Below, piece after piece: positions 1 through 8,614 of a stretch of DNA of 64,000 bases. Both the position numbers and the translations under genes were made by a program. Every line of letters starts with the position of its first letter. The first letter of the stretch is position 1. Source of the stretch: CALDTK01 sp965213735. Lineage in GTDB: Bacteria; Bacteroidota; Bacteroidia; Chitinophagales; Saprospiraceae. The stretch is taken from the NCBI GenBank assembly GCA_965213735.1, contig CBDCAB010000006.1, forward strand, positions 2,170,001 to 2,234,000. The letters run 5' to 3'. The notes beneath the pieces were generated by a model. That model made no database searches, was not told where the DNA came from, and saw only the letters and a program-made list of their open reading frames with translations.

Positions 1-1
1 T

Positions 2-577
2 AAATGGGAGAAGTATTTTCCCTTTTTGTGCACGCTTTTCTTTTTCATATTACTAGTTAATTTGTTTGGCCTCATTCCCATTGCACCTTTCGGGGCCAAT
101 GTGACAGGAAATATTGGCCTGACGCTGGCACTGGCTATCGTGACCTTTGTTGTTGTCAATTTGAGTGGCAATCGCCATTACTGGGGACACATTCTATGGA
201 TGCCTGGGGTGCCCTGGCTCCTCAAGCCGTTGATGACCATTATTGAGGTAATCGGTGTATTTGTGAAGCCATTCACGCTGATGATTCGTCTGTTTGCTAA
301 TATCACGGCAGGACACATCATCATCTTGAGTTTGATTGGTTTGATTTTCTTGTTTGGCAACAATGGCGAGAGCATTGGCGGCACGGCCGCTGGTGCAGCA
401 CTTGCAATCCCGTTTGTTTTCGTCATGAACTTGCTGGAGCTATTCGTAGCCTTCCTGCAGGCTTTCATTTTCACGCTACTCAGTGCGCTCTACATCGGTG
501 GGGCAGTTGAGGAGCATCACCACACAGAGCACGAGCATGAGCTCGATGGGTCCGAAGTGGCTCACGTGCCTGCTTAA
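2..577 (+). CDS. atpB: ATP synthase subunit a (partial, 5' end outside window)
   Basis: This is the C-terminal part of the membrane subunit a of F1Fo ATP synthase, which forms the proton half-channels beside the c-ring. The reading frame is open to the left edge of the window (codons from base 2), so the real start lies outside. Hydrophobic helices alternate with polar loops, and the family segment with the essential arginine is visible as the FTLMIRLFANITAGH stretch. The tail is His/Glu-rich (VEEHHHTEHEHE), an unusual acidic-histidine end. It is followed after 38 bases by the c-subunit gene, the usual a-c-b-delta-alpha-gamma order. Identification is firm. Confidence 0.95.
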   Translation, partial: KWEKYFPFLCTLFFFILLVNLFGLIPIAPFGANVTGNIGLTLALAIVTFVVVNLSGNRHYWGHILWMPGVPWLLKPLMTIIEVIGVFVKPFTLMIRLFANITAGHIIILSLIGLIFLFGNNGESIGGTAAGAALAIPFVFVMNLLELFVAFLQAFIFTLLSALYIGGAVEEHHHTEHEHELDGSEVAHVPA

Positions 578-615
578 GCAGATTCGTTTTTTTCATCTTT
601 TCAATCCATTTCATC

Positions 616-837
616 ATGGTAGCAGGAGGACTAGCAGCAATTGGAGCAGGACTAGCCGTTATCGGCGCAGGCTTGGGTATTGGTCAAATTGGCGGTCGCG
701 CCATGGATGCCATAGCCCGTCAGCCTGAGGCTTCGGGAGACATTCGTACGACGATGATTATCGCCGCCGCCCTCGTTGAGGGTGCAGCACTCTTCGCCAT
801 CGTAGTCGCCCTTATCCGTCCAGATTCAGTTGTCTAA
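616..837 (+). CDS. atpE: ATP synthase subunit c
   Basis: A 73-residue proteolipid with two transmembrane helices joined by the polar loop ARQPEA. Helix 1 carries the glycine ladder GAGLGIG used for packing in the c-ring. Helix 2 carries the ion-binding carboxylate Glu55 in ALVEGAALF. The residue after Glu55 is Gly rather than the Ser typical of sodium-binding rings, so protons are the likelier coupling ion; this is inference. The gene has 38 bases of leader after atpB and is followed by a 145-base gap holding a hairpin, which may help raise c-subunit output relative to its neighbours. Confidence 0.96.
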   Translation: MVAGGLAAIGAGLAVIGAGLGIGQIGGRAMDAIARQPEASGDIRTTMIIAAALVEGAALFAIVVALIRPDSVV

Positions 838-892
838 GGTATTACCCATTCTCGCTGAAACGCGGGATTGACTACGGTAACACCAAGCAAAT

Positions 893-931
893 AGCACCGG
901 GTGACGAGGCGATTGGCCGCAGCCCGGTGCT
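893..931 (+). other. Intra-operon hairpin between atpE and atpF
   Basis: Perfect 9 bp inverted repeat: AGCACCGGG at 893-901 and CCCGGTGCT at 923-931, with a 21-base loop. It lies in the 145-base atpE-atpF gap and has no T-run after it, so it does not look like a terminator. A role in mRNA stability or processing that favours the multi-copy c subunit is inference. Confidence 0.55.
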
Positions 932-982
932 TCTCAACAAAGACTTCTTCGCGCCACCGCCGCAACGCATACAATTCACGCC

Positions 983-1495
983 ATGCTTTTTTTAGCTGCA
1001 AACTCCCTGATCGCCCCAACTGTGGGAATGGTCTTCTGGGCGCTCGTAATCTTCGGGTTGACGTGGCTGTTCCTCGGACGTTTTACGTTTAAGCCGATCG
1101 CCCACGCCCTCCGCGAGCGAGAAGACACTATTAATGGTGCCCTTGCCGAGGCAGACAAAGCACGTGCTGAAATGGCTCGGATACGCGAGCAAAACGCCGC
1201 TGCCCTCAAACAACAGCAAGAAGAACGCACCGCCATGATGCGTGAAGCCAAGGACGCAAAAGAGCAAATCATCCGCGAAGCCAAGGCAGAGGCAAAAGTG
1301 ATCAGTAACCGAATGATCGCCGATGCTCAACACGAAATAGAAGCGCAAAAAGTAGCTGCCTTAGTAGAAGTGAAAAACTCCGCCGGACAGCTAGCGATCG
1401 ACGTGGCTCAGAAGGTGCTACGCAACCAGCTCGCTGATCCTGCAGCTCAGACCCGCTATGCTGAAACCCTCATCAGCGAGATCAAGCTCAACTAA
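983..1495 (+). CDS. atpF: ATP synthase subunit b
   Basis: A 170-residue peripheral stalk subunit. One N-terminal transmembrane helix (about residues 8-32, GMVFWALVIFGLTWLFLG) is followed by a long charged, alanine-rich helix (about 40-160) typical of the b-subunit coiled coil that holds F1 against rotation. The start ATG follows a 145-base untranslated gap. The stop codon directly abuts the ATG of atpH, so the two genes are translationally coupled. Length and layout are normal for the family. Confidence 0.95.
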   Translation: MLFLAANSLIAPTVGMVFWALVIFGLTWLFLGRFTFKPIAHALREREDTINGALAEADKARAEMARIREQNAAALKQQQEERTAMMREAKDAKEQIIREAKAEAKVISNRMIADAQHEIEAQKVAALVEVKNSAGQLAIDVAQKVLRNQLADPAAQTRYAETLISEIKLN

Positions 1496-2056
1496 ATGAG
1501 TGTCCAAACACGTGTCGCCACACCTTACGCTAAGTCGCTACTCGACCTCGCCCGTGAGCGCGGACAGGTGGATGCGGTGACCACTAACATGCAGCACTTC
1601 AATGAGTCGGTGAAGAATCCCGACCTGCGCTCCATGTTGACTAGTCCCGTCATCAGCGGCGATAAAAAGTTGAAGGTGCTCGATGCCCTTTTTGGCAACT
1701 ACGACGAAATTACGAAGGCCTTTCTGCGCATCGTCACGGAAAAAAATCGGGAGGAGGTCCTACCCGCTATTGCCAACGAGTATATGCGCATCTACCGCGA
1801 GGAAAAGGGCATTTCTCAAGTTAAAGTTACGAGTGCAGCTCCGCTGTCTGCGACTGCCATAGATTCGATTCAGGCCAAGCTGCGCTCCGATGGGCTGGTC
1901 GACAAGATTATCGAACTCGAAACTGTCGTCGACCCGAGCCTTCTCGGTGGATTCATCATTGAGGTTGGCGACCGCTATTATGATGCAAGTGCTCGCGCAC
2001 AATTTGCGACCTTGCGCAAAGAATTCACCGGCACATCCTACCAGAAGCAGCTTTAG
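1496..2056 (+). CDS. atpH: ATP synthase subunit delta
   Basis: A 186-residue OSCP/delta subunit that links the top of F1 to the b stalk. The N-terminal helical domain (TRVATPYAKSLLDLARERG) and the C-terminal signature (LLGGFIIEVGDRYYDASARAQFATLRKEF) are both clear. It starts at the base after the atpF stop and is followed by atpA after 49 bases. Length is normal for the family. Confidence 0.95.
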   Translation: MSVQTRVATPYAKSLLDLARERGQVDAVTTNMQHFNESVKNPDLRSMLTSPVISGDKKLKVLDALFGNYDEITKAFLRIVTEKNREEVLPAIANEYMRIYREEKGISQVKVTSAAPLSATAIDSIQAKLRSDGLVDKIIELETVVDPSLLGGFIIEVGDRYYDASARAQFATLRKEFTGTSYQKQL

Positions 2057-2105
2057 CATTCGCTCGAGCTCGATCACACACCACAGCACGTAGAAAAGCA
2101 ACACC

Positions 2106-3689
2106 ATGGTTGGCGTAAAACCAGACGAGATTTCCGCAATTCTCAAGCAGCAACTCTCCGGCACCTCCACTGCCGCCGAACTCGAAGAGGTCGGAACAGT
2201 CCTTCAAGTAGGTGACGGTATCGCCCGCGTCTACGGCCTCACCCAAGCGCAAGCAGGTGAACTCGTAGAATTTGAAACAGGCGTGCAAGCTATCGTTCTC
2301 AACTTGGAGGAGGATAATGTCGGTGTGGTACTACTCGGTCCTGCTGACAGTATCCGCGAAGGCTCGCGAGTAAAGCGTACTGGCCAAATTGCTTCCATTG
2401 ATGTGGGCGAAGGCTATGTTGGCCGGGTAGTCAACCCGCTCGGGGAGCCTATCGACGGTAAAGGCCCAATCACCGGTATCACGTATACGATGCCGCTCGA
2501 GCGTAAAGCTCCTGGGGTTATTTACCGCCAGCCCGTCAATGAGCCGCTGCAAACAGGTATCAAGGCTATTGACGCGATGATTCCTATTGGCCGCGGCCAA
2601 CGCGAGCTGATCATCGGCGACCGCCAAACGGGAAAGACAGCCATCGCAGTAGACACTATCCTTAACCAAAAGGAATTCTACGAGCGTGGTGAGCCTGTCT
2701 ATTGCATCTACGTAGCTTCGGGACAAAAGGCTTCTACGGTGGCTGGTATCGCTCAGCGTTTAGAAGAGGCAGGAGCAATGGCCTATACTGTTATTGTGGC
2801 TGCATCGGCTTCCGATCCGGCTCCCTTACAGTTTTATGCACCATTTGCGGGTGCCGCTATTGGTGAATTCTTCCGTGATACTGGTCGGCCTGCACTCATT
2901 GTCTACGATGATCTTTCGAAGCAGGCAGTAGCCTATCGCGAAGTTTCACTGTTGCTCCGCCGCCCTCCAGGTCGTGAGGCCTATCCAGGAGACGTATTTT
3001 ACCTCCACAGCCGTCTGCTCGAACGCGCTGCCAAGGTGATTGCCAACGATGACATCGCGCGCAACATGAACGACCTTCCGCAGAGCCTTGTCGATGCCGG
3101 AATTGTCAAAGGAGGTGGCTCGCTGACTGCCCTGCCGATCATTGAAACGCAAGCCGGCGACGTATCCGCGTATATCCCTACGAACGTGATTTCGATCACC
3201 GACGGACAGATTTTTCTCGAAACCAACCTGTTTAACGCAGGCGTGCGTCCGGCGATCAACGTTGGTGTGTCCGTGAGCCGGGTAGGTGGTTCGGCGCAGA
3301 TTAAGTCGATGAAAAAGGTATCAGGTACACTCAAGCTCGATCAGGCGCAATACCGCGAATTGGAAGCGTTTGCCAAGTTTGGTTCCGATCTTGATGCTGC
3401 GACACAAAATGTGCTCGAGAAAGGCAAGCGCAACGTGGAGGTGCTCATCCAGCCTCAGTACTCACCGGTACCTGTGGAAAAACAAGTTGCCATTATTTAT
3501 CTGGCAACCAACAACTTGCTGCGCGACGTACCTGTTGATAAAGTGCGAGAGTTTGAAGAGCTATTTGGAAGTACGCTTGCACAGCGGCACCCAGATGTAC
3601 TCACCAACTTCCGCAACGGTAAGTTAGAACCAGCCGACCTTGAAAAGGTGAAGGTATTGGCCCACGAAATGTCGGCGCAATACCGCTAA
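2106..3689 (+). CDS. atpA: ATP synthase subunit alpha
   Basis: A 527-residue F1 alpha subunit, the non-catalytic nucleotide-binding partner of beta. The Walker A motif GDRQTGKT lies at residues 171-178. The segment carrying the arginine that reaches the catalytic site is seen as SVSRVGGSAQ near residues 385-400. The ATG at 2106 gives the usual N-terminus (VGVKPDEISAILKQQL). The partner beta (atpD) and epsilon (atpC) genes are not in the window, consistent with Bacteroidota in which these lie at a separate locus. A strong nested hairpin follows the gene. Confidence 0.97.
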   Translation: MVGVKPDEISAILKQQLSGTSTAAELEEVGTVLQVGDGIARVYGLTQAQAGELVEFETGVQAIVLNLEEDNVGVVLLGPADSIREGSRVKRTGQIASIDVGEGYVGRVVNPLGEPIDGKGPITGITYTMPLERKAPGVIYRQPVNEPLQTGIKAIDAMIPIGRGQRELIIGDRQTGKTAIAVDTILNQKEFYERGEPVYCIYVASGQKASTVAGIAQRLEEAGAMAYTVIVAASASDPAPLQFYAPFAGAAIGEFFRDTGRPALIVYDDLSKQAVAYREVSLLLRRPPGREAYPGDVFYLHSRLLERAAKVIANDDIARNMNDLPQSLVDAGIVKGGGSLTALPIIETQAGDVSAYIPTNVISITDGQIFLETNLFNAGVRPAINVGVSVSRVGGSAQIKSMKKVSGTLKLDQAQYRELEAFAKFGSDLDAATQNVLEKGKRNVEVLIQPQYSPVPVEKQVAIIYLATNNLLRDVPVDKVREFEELFGSTLAQRHPDVLTNFRNGKLEPADLEKVKVLAHEMSAQYR

Positions 3690-3699
3690 GATCCCCACC

Positions 3700-3763
3700 G
3701 GGGGGAGCCACCCACCCACCCTCTTTATCGTGATCCCTATCACGAGGCTCCCCCCACCTTTTT
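3700..3763 (+). terminator. Nested double hairpin plus T-run between atpA and atpG
   Basis: Outer 10 bp stem GGGGGGAGCC (3700-3709) pairs with GGCTCCCCCC (3746-3755). A second stem CGTGAT (3729-3734) / ATCACG (3739-3744) with loop CCCT sits inside. A run of five T follows at 3759-3763. It resembles a partial intrinsic terminator or processing site inside the atp operon, just before atpG. Confidence 0.6.
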
Positions 3764-3782
3764 AGCTCAACAATATCACCCC

Positions 3783-4682
3783 ATGGCTGGAGGACTAAAA
3801 GAAGTACGTGATCGCATCGCTTCGGTAAAAAATACCCAGCAGATCACTAAAGCGATGAAGATGGTATCGGCGGCCAAACTTCGCCGTGCCCAACAGGCCA
3901 TTACTGAAGTTCGACCCTACGCCAACAAGCTCAACGAGATGTTGCGCAACATCCTCTCCAATTTGGATGGTGCAGAAGGTGGGTCTGTCTTTGGCGTAGA
4001 TCGTCCAATCAAGCAAGCAGCGCTGGTAGTCATTACCTCAGATCGAGGTTTGGCTGGTGCCTTCAACAACAACATAGCTAAGCTAGCCGATGCAAGGCTG
4101 CAAACTGAGCCATTCGCAACTGCACTCGCTCAAGGCAACTTGACGATTATCGCAATTGGCAAGAAAGGCTTTGAATTTTTCCGCAAGCGCTACCCAAAGG
4201 CGACGTACGTCAAGGATTTTCAGAAACTTACCCAAGACACCACTTTTGACAACGTGGCCCAGGCGAGTAAATACCTCATGGATCGCTACGAAGCTGGTAG
4301 CCTTGATCGTGTAGATGTTATCTATTCTCGCTTTCGCAATGCGGCCATGCACTATCCTACCGTAAAGCAATACTTACCGGTAGAAAAGATTGACCAGGAA
4401 GAAGATGTCACTACTATTAAAGCTGATTACATATTTGAACCTGGTAAAGAAGAATTACTGAAGTACTTGGTGCCGACGATACTTCAAACTACCTTCCACA
4501 GTTATGTGCTCGACGTGAGTGCTGGTGAGCATGGTGCGCGTATGACGGCCATGGACAAGGCCACAGAAAACGCAGATGAATTGCTGCGCGACCTCAAGAT
4601 TAGCTACAACAAGGCGCGTCAGGAGGTGATTACCAGCGAGCTGGCTGAGATTGTTGGTGGAGCTGCGGCGCTAGAGGGTTAA
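3783..4682 (+). CDS. atpG: ATP synthase subunit gamma
   Basis: A 299-residue central-shaft subunit. The N-terminal helix has the conserved GGLKEVRDRIASVKNTQQITKAMKM-type pattern and the C-terminal helix ends in the usual ITSELAEIVGGAAAL pattern; together they form the rotating coiled coil. The middle Rossmann-like domain contains VVITSDRGLAGAFNN. The ATG is 93 bases after atpA, immediately past the nested hairpin. This is the last ATP synthase gene of the operon. Confidence 0.96.
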   Translation: MAGGLKEVRDRIASVKNTQQITKAMKMVSAAKLRRAQQAITEVRPYANKLNEMLRNILSNLDGAEGGSVFGVDRPIKQAALVVITSDRGLAGAFNNNIAKLADARLQTEPFATALAQGNLTIIAIGKKGFEFFRKRYPKATYVKDFQKLTQDTTFDNVAQASKYLMDRYEAGSLDRVDVIYSRFRNAAMHYPTVKQYLPVEKIDQEEDVTTIKADYIFEPGKEELLKYLVPTILQTTFHSYVLDVSAGEHGARMTAMDKATENADELLRDLKISYNKARQEVITSELAEIVGGAAALEG

Positions 4683-4781
4683 TGAGCTAATGCGTACCCA
4701 AGGAATGTTGTTGCAGTTGAAAGGTGGCTAATAAGGACGATCATCGCGATACGCAATACTTTTCTAAGGCTGAGTGGGCAA

Positions 4782-5711
4782 GTGGCGAAGCGACTCCCGC
4801 TCTCGATGCTGGTTAAAGCAGCTGGTGTTGATTATATATTGCCGTTTTATCACGCCATTTCAGATGAGCGGCTGCCTCATATAGCCAACTTATACCGGGT
4901 CAAAACGATTGCGGAATTCGAGCAAGACCTCGACTGGCTGCTGCAGCATTTTGAGGCTATCGATTTGCAAACATTTGTCCAGCAGCAGCACGGAGGTAAG
5001 CGTAGCTCGCGGCCAACTTTCCTGCTGAGCTTTGATGATGGACTGCGGGAAGTGTACGATGTGATAGCGCCGATACTAGTTAGAAAAGGTGTGCCTGCCG
5101 TATTTTTCATCAATAGCGGATTTGTAGGTAATCGCGGTTTATTTTTTCGGTATAAAGCTAGTTTGCTCGCCGAGGCTGGATATCGCGCAGGACCAGGAAT
5201 TCCTGATGTGATGGATATACGCTATCACCAGCGCCACCTACTCGATGAAGCTGCCGCGGGTATTGGGCTCGATTTCGAGGAATTTCTGCGAAAGCAGCAG
5301 CCGTACATGGGTTTAGCGCAACTGCAAGAGTTGGCTCAACAAGGATTTACTATAGGAGCACACAGCGTGGATCATCCTGAATATCAATACTTACCAGTCT
5401 CGGCACAAATTGAGCAATCAAAGCGTAGCCTTGATTATGTGGCTGATCATATACAACAACAGGTGCGGGTATTTTCTTTCCCTTTTACAGATTATGGAGT
5501 AGGTAATGAGTTGTTTCGGGTACTGCATCAGGAATTAGGTGCTACGAGCTTTGGCTGTGCAGGCATTAAGGAAGACGCTAGTGCAGCAAATCATCAGCGG
5601 GTAGCATTAGAAGTTGGCAGCCTTTCGGCAAAACAAATCATCAGTAGCGAATTGGTCTACGCGCTTATGCGCAAAACAATAGGTAAAAACATCGTGACTC
5701 ATGGAGCCTAG
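4782..5711 (+). CDS. Polysaccharide deacetylase family protein
   Basis: A 309-residue NodB-fold carbohydrate esterase, expected to remove N-acetyl groups from a cell-surface or exported glycan. Motif 1 LSFDDG places the catalytic and metal-binding aspartates at Asp85 and Asp86. The metal-binding His-x3-His motif is HSVDH at residues 194-198. The GTG at 4782 gives the longest product; an ATG at 4806 (MLVKAAG) is an alternative. The end overlaps the next gene by 11 bases, so the two are probably co-translated. No signal peptide is evident, suggesting action on a cytoplasmic or lipid-linked intermediate. Confidence 0.82.
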   Translation: MAKRLPLSMLVKAAGVDYILPFYHAISDERLPHIANLYRVKTIAEFEQDLDWLLQHFEAIDLQTFVQQQHGGKRSSRPTFLLSFDDGLREVYDVIAPILVRKGVPAVFFINSGFVGNRGLFFRYKASLLAEAGYRAGPGIPDVMDIRYHQRHLLDEAAAGIGLDFEEFLRKQQPYMGLAQLQELAQQGFTIGAHSVDHPEYQYLPVSAQIEQSKRSLDYVADHIQQQVRVFSFPFTDYGVGNELFRVLHQELGATSFGCAGIKEDASAANHQRVALEVGSLSAKQIISSELVYALMRKTIGKNIVTHGA

Positions 5712-6804
5712 GTTTATTCAGCTCAATGCTACAGCCTTACAAGCTTATGTGCATTCAGAAGAGTTTGAATCAGCGGAATATATTGCGATATCGCGGCACC
5801 GCGCGCTTGCACAACTCGCTAATCCTTTAGTCCAAGCGGAAGATGTTTTACTTGTTGTTGTATATGATCATAAACAGCTTATTGGATACTTAGGTATCGT
5901 TCCTTCTGAATTGCCCAACGGCGTACGTTTTGGAACCATGAGTTCGCTCTGGTTGGCTCCCCGGGCGAGAGGGAAAGGACTCTCCGACAGCCTCTTCAAA
6001 CATGCTGACAGGGCATGGGATCATCGATTGTTGGCCGGTGATTATGTGCCGAAGACGTGGAAGATGTATGTCCGCACCGGCCTTTTCGGCACTACACCTT
6101 TTGTACGTGAAGGCGTGCGGCTGTACATGAAGAGTACTTTGGCCGACATCCTGCCCCCTAAACTCATGGCTATTCCATACTTTCAAGATTCGTTTATTCC
6201 TAAGATAAAAACTGTCCTTCGCGGGCTTGACGTGATGATCAATGGGATTATTGGTCGTCTGCCTTCACGTCCTGCTCAACTTCAAAAGCTAAGCCTTTGC
6301 GAAACCCAAAGCCTCACCGAACAGCAGTGTACCTTTATTCAAGAGCACCCAGCAGGCCTCCGAAGCGTAGAGGAGCTAAAGTGGATGCTAGCCAATCCTT
6401 GGGTACTCCAAACTCCTGCTCCTACCAGAGCCGATAAGCATTACTATTTCTCAGCCACCGCTCGTCAATTTCAGTACCATATCGTTTCTGTCGCTGAAAT
6501 GGAAGACTTAATAGCAGTTTTAATCTTTCAGCGTAAGGGTGGTCGGATTAAGCTACCCTACCTGTTTTGCCGAAAGGGGAAAGAGAAACAGTTAATTCAA
6601 CCAATATTGACTCAATTGCATAAGTGGAACGCCAGCACGTTCACGACATTTGATGCGCGCCTAGCACCATTGCTGCAACAAGCACGGACACCAAGAATAG
6701 TAAAGAAACCAACGCTCCTCCACTATGTAGTCTCAGAAGAGTTTAGACCAATGTTCACTCGCTTTACGCTACAAGATGGCGATGGAGACTTGGCGTTTAC
6801 TTAA
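5701..6804 (+). CDS. GNAT-family acetyltransferase
   Basis: A 367-residue protein with an N-terminal GNAT fold. The acetyl-CoA-binding loop is LAPRARGKGLSD with the R-x-x-G-x-G/A pattern around Arg88-Gly93, after a strand reading LIGYLGIVP. The C-terminal half (about 190-367) has no motif I recognise. It overlaps the deacetylase gene by 11 bases, which pairs an N-deacetylase with an N-acyltransferase; a joint role in modifying an amino sugar or surface glycan is inference. It contains one copy of the GTTTTGCCGAAAGG motif at 6564. Confidence 0.72.
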   Translation: MEPRFIQLNATALQAYVHSEEFESAEYIAISRHRALAQLANPLVQAEDVLLVVVYDHKQLIGYLGIVPSELPNGVRFGTMSSLWLAPRARGKGLSDSLFKHADRAWDHRLLAGDYVPKTWKMYVRTGLFGTTPFVREGVRLYMKSTLADILPPKLMAIPYFQDSFIPKIKTVLRGLDVMINGIIGRLPSRPAQLQKLSLCETQSLTEQQCTFIQEHPAGLRSVEELKWMLANPWVLQTPAPTRADKHYYFSATARQFQYHIVSVAEMEDLIAVLIFQRKGGRIKLPYLFCRKGKEKQLIQPILTQLHKWNASTFTTFDARLAPLLQQARTPRIVKKPTLLHYVVSEEFRPMFTRFTLQDGDGDLAFT

Positions 6805-6811
6805 TGACAGC

Positions 6812-7360
6812 TTAAATAACTTCCCTTTCGACCCGCTCCCAATTACTGGCAAGCTCCAATGTCGCAGTCTGGTCTGACTTAACTTCATTCATCACGATTA
6901 ACTCACCATTAGACTCGAGAAGTACCGCAGCTATTTCCGCGGGAGCACCTTGCCCACTTTGACGAATAGCACCTAATAATTCAGACATAGGAACTCGCTC
7001 GCGCAGCATCACATCACGAAAATAACGTCCCTTGTAAAACAGAATCGTAGGATCAGATTTGACTAATTTTTCAAAACCCTCAGAACGAACGGATAGCCAC
7101 GTCACAATATATTGTGCTGCAATGAGCGTGGCAAAGGCAGCAACACCTTGCACATATGTTACTCCATCGCTCACCAAGGTACTCGCCATCACAGAACCCA
7201 TGGCCACCGTAACCACCCAATCAAACATGTTCATCTTCGAAAGGGTACGCTTGCCGCTCACGCGCAACATGGCGATAAGTGAGATATAGCTCGAAAGGCC
7301 GACGATGAATGTCTTTAGCACTGCCGACCACGATTCAAAAAACCACGAGGTAATATCCAT
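6812..7360 (-). CDS. DUF421 / YetF-type membrane protein
   Basis: About 182 residues with the DUF421 layout: N-terminal transmembrane helices (FIVGLSSYISLIAMLRVSG, then VVTVAMGSVMASTLV), the family stretch RVSGKRTLSKMNMFDWVV, then a cytoplasmic domain with PTILFYKGR and RVPMSELLGAIRQ. The frame is open to 7462, but the first 34 codons overlap the divergent acyl-CoA dehydrogenase gene; the internal ATG at 7360 (MDITSWFF) fits the family start. Function is unknown; relatives in Bacillus affect spore membranes. It converges with the GNAT gene. Confidence 0.82.
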   Translation of the reverse strand: MDITSWFFESWSAVLKTFIVGLSSYISLIAMLRVSGKRTLSKMNMFDWVVTVAMGSVMASTLVSDGVTYVQGVAAFATLIAAQYIVTWLSVRSEGFEKLVKSDPTILFYKGRYFRDVMLRERVPMSELLGAIRQSGQGAPAEIAAVLLESNGELIVMNEVKSDQTATLELASNWERVEREVI

Positions 7361-7396
7361 ACTTGCGGCAACACTGCGGAGCGCTAAGTTGTGCTC

Positions 7397-8587
7397 ATGC
7401 TGTTCGACACCGACCGTACCCGCAAGCTTCGTCAGGAGGTGCAGACTTACCTCGACGAGCACATTTTACCCTACGAATTGGAATGGCTACAACAGCCTTT
7501 CGCGAGCCTCGAGCCGATGCTGCGCAGCCACAAAGCAGCCATGCAAGCTCTTGGAATCTGGAACCTCTACCAGGGTGTCGAGCATGGTGGACCTGGACTT
7601 TCACTCACTGAGTTAGCGCGTGTGGGTGAGGTGCTCGGGCAGACGGTATTTGGACTCTACCTCGCCAATGCTCAAGCTCCTGATGCGGGCAATCTCGAGC
7701 TGCTCATCAAGTATGCGAGTCCTACGCTTCAGCAGCGCTATGTGCAGCCTATGCTGGAGGGTAAGCTGCGGAGTTGCTTCGGCATGACTGAGCCTGAGCT
7801 GGCGGGCAGCAACCCAGTGCGGATGCATACTACAGCCGTACGCGAAGGCGATTATTACCTCATCAACGGGCGCAAGTGGTTTACAACGGGAGCCGACGGT
7901 GCGGGCCTCTGCATCGTGATGGCTATTACCAATCCGACGGCCGAGCGGCCACACGAGCGGGCCAGTATGATCGTGGTGCCCACCAGCACGCCAGGCTTTG
8001 AGCTCGTGCGAAATATTGCAGTCATGGGCCATACCGGATCGGGCTGGCTGAGTCATGCGGAAATTGCCCTGACGGATGTGCGCGTGCCGCTAGCCAATCG
8101 CTTGGGTGAAGAGGGCGAAGGCTTTCGGCTGGCGCAAGAAAGGCTGGGGCCTGGCAGGATTCACCATTGCATGCGTTGGATTGGGATTGCTGAGCGCAGC
8201 CTGCAAATGATGCTTCATCGCGCCGCTACTCGCCAACTTTCGGAGGGTGTTATGCTAGGCGATAAGCAGATGGTGCAGCTGATGTTGGCAGAGAGCAGAG
8301 CTGAAATCGATGCTGCGCGCCTGCTCGTTTTGCACGCCGCACACGCCATCGACACACAAGGTCAGAAGGCTGCGAGGGATGCCATCAGCACTATCAAATT
8401 TACAGTTGCGGGCATGCTCAATCGAGTCGTTGATCGCGCCATTCAAGTACACGGAGGGCTTGGCGTGACAGATGATACAATTCTCAGTTTCTTTTACCGA
8501 GAAGAGCGCGCCGCTCGCATATATGATGGCACGGATGAGACGCATAAAGCGAGTCTTGCCCGACACATGTTGAAAAACGTGCAGTAA
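7397..8587 (+). CDS. Acyl-CoA dehydrogenase (ACAD10/11-like)
   Basis: About 396 residues of the flavin-dependent acyl-CoA dehydrogenase family, oxidising acyl-CoA at the alpha-beta bond. The FAD/substrate signature CFGMTEPELAGSNP is followed by INGRKWFTTGA, and the C-terminal signature is QVHGGLGVTDD. The usual catalytic Glu of YEGT is Asp here (IYDGTDE, about residue 377), as I recall for the ACAD10/11-like branch that handles long or unusual acyl-CoAs. GTG at 7391 is possible, but ATG at 7397 sits 5 bases after a TAAGTTG box, matching the leaderless pattern of neighbouring genes. Confidence 0.85.
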   Translation: MLFDTDRTRKLRQEVQTYLDEHILPYELEWLQQPFASLEPMLRSHKAAMQALGIWNLYQGVEHGGPGLSLTELARVGEVLGQTVFGLYLANAQAPDAGNLELLIKYASPTLQQRYVQPMLEGKLRSCFGMTEPELAGSNPVRMHTTAVREGDYYLINGRKWFTTGADGAGLCIVMAITNPTAERPHERASMIVVPTSTPGFELVRNIAVMGHTGSGWLSHAEIALTDVRVPLANRLGEEGEGFRLAQERLGPGRIHHCMRWIGIAERSLQMMLHRAATRQLSEGVMLGDKQMVQLMLAESRAEIDAARLLVLHAAHAIDTQGQKAARDAISTIKFTVAGMLNRVVDRAIQVHGGLGVTDDTILSFFYREERAARIYDGTDETHKASLARHMLKNVQ

Positions 8588-8614
8588 GCTTGCGCAAAGT
8601 CCCATCTTTGTGCT

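Noticed and set aside
616..837. Sodium-binding c-ring
   Set aside because: The residue after Glu55 is Gly, not Ser/Thr, so the usual sodium signature is incomplete.
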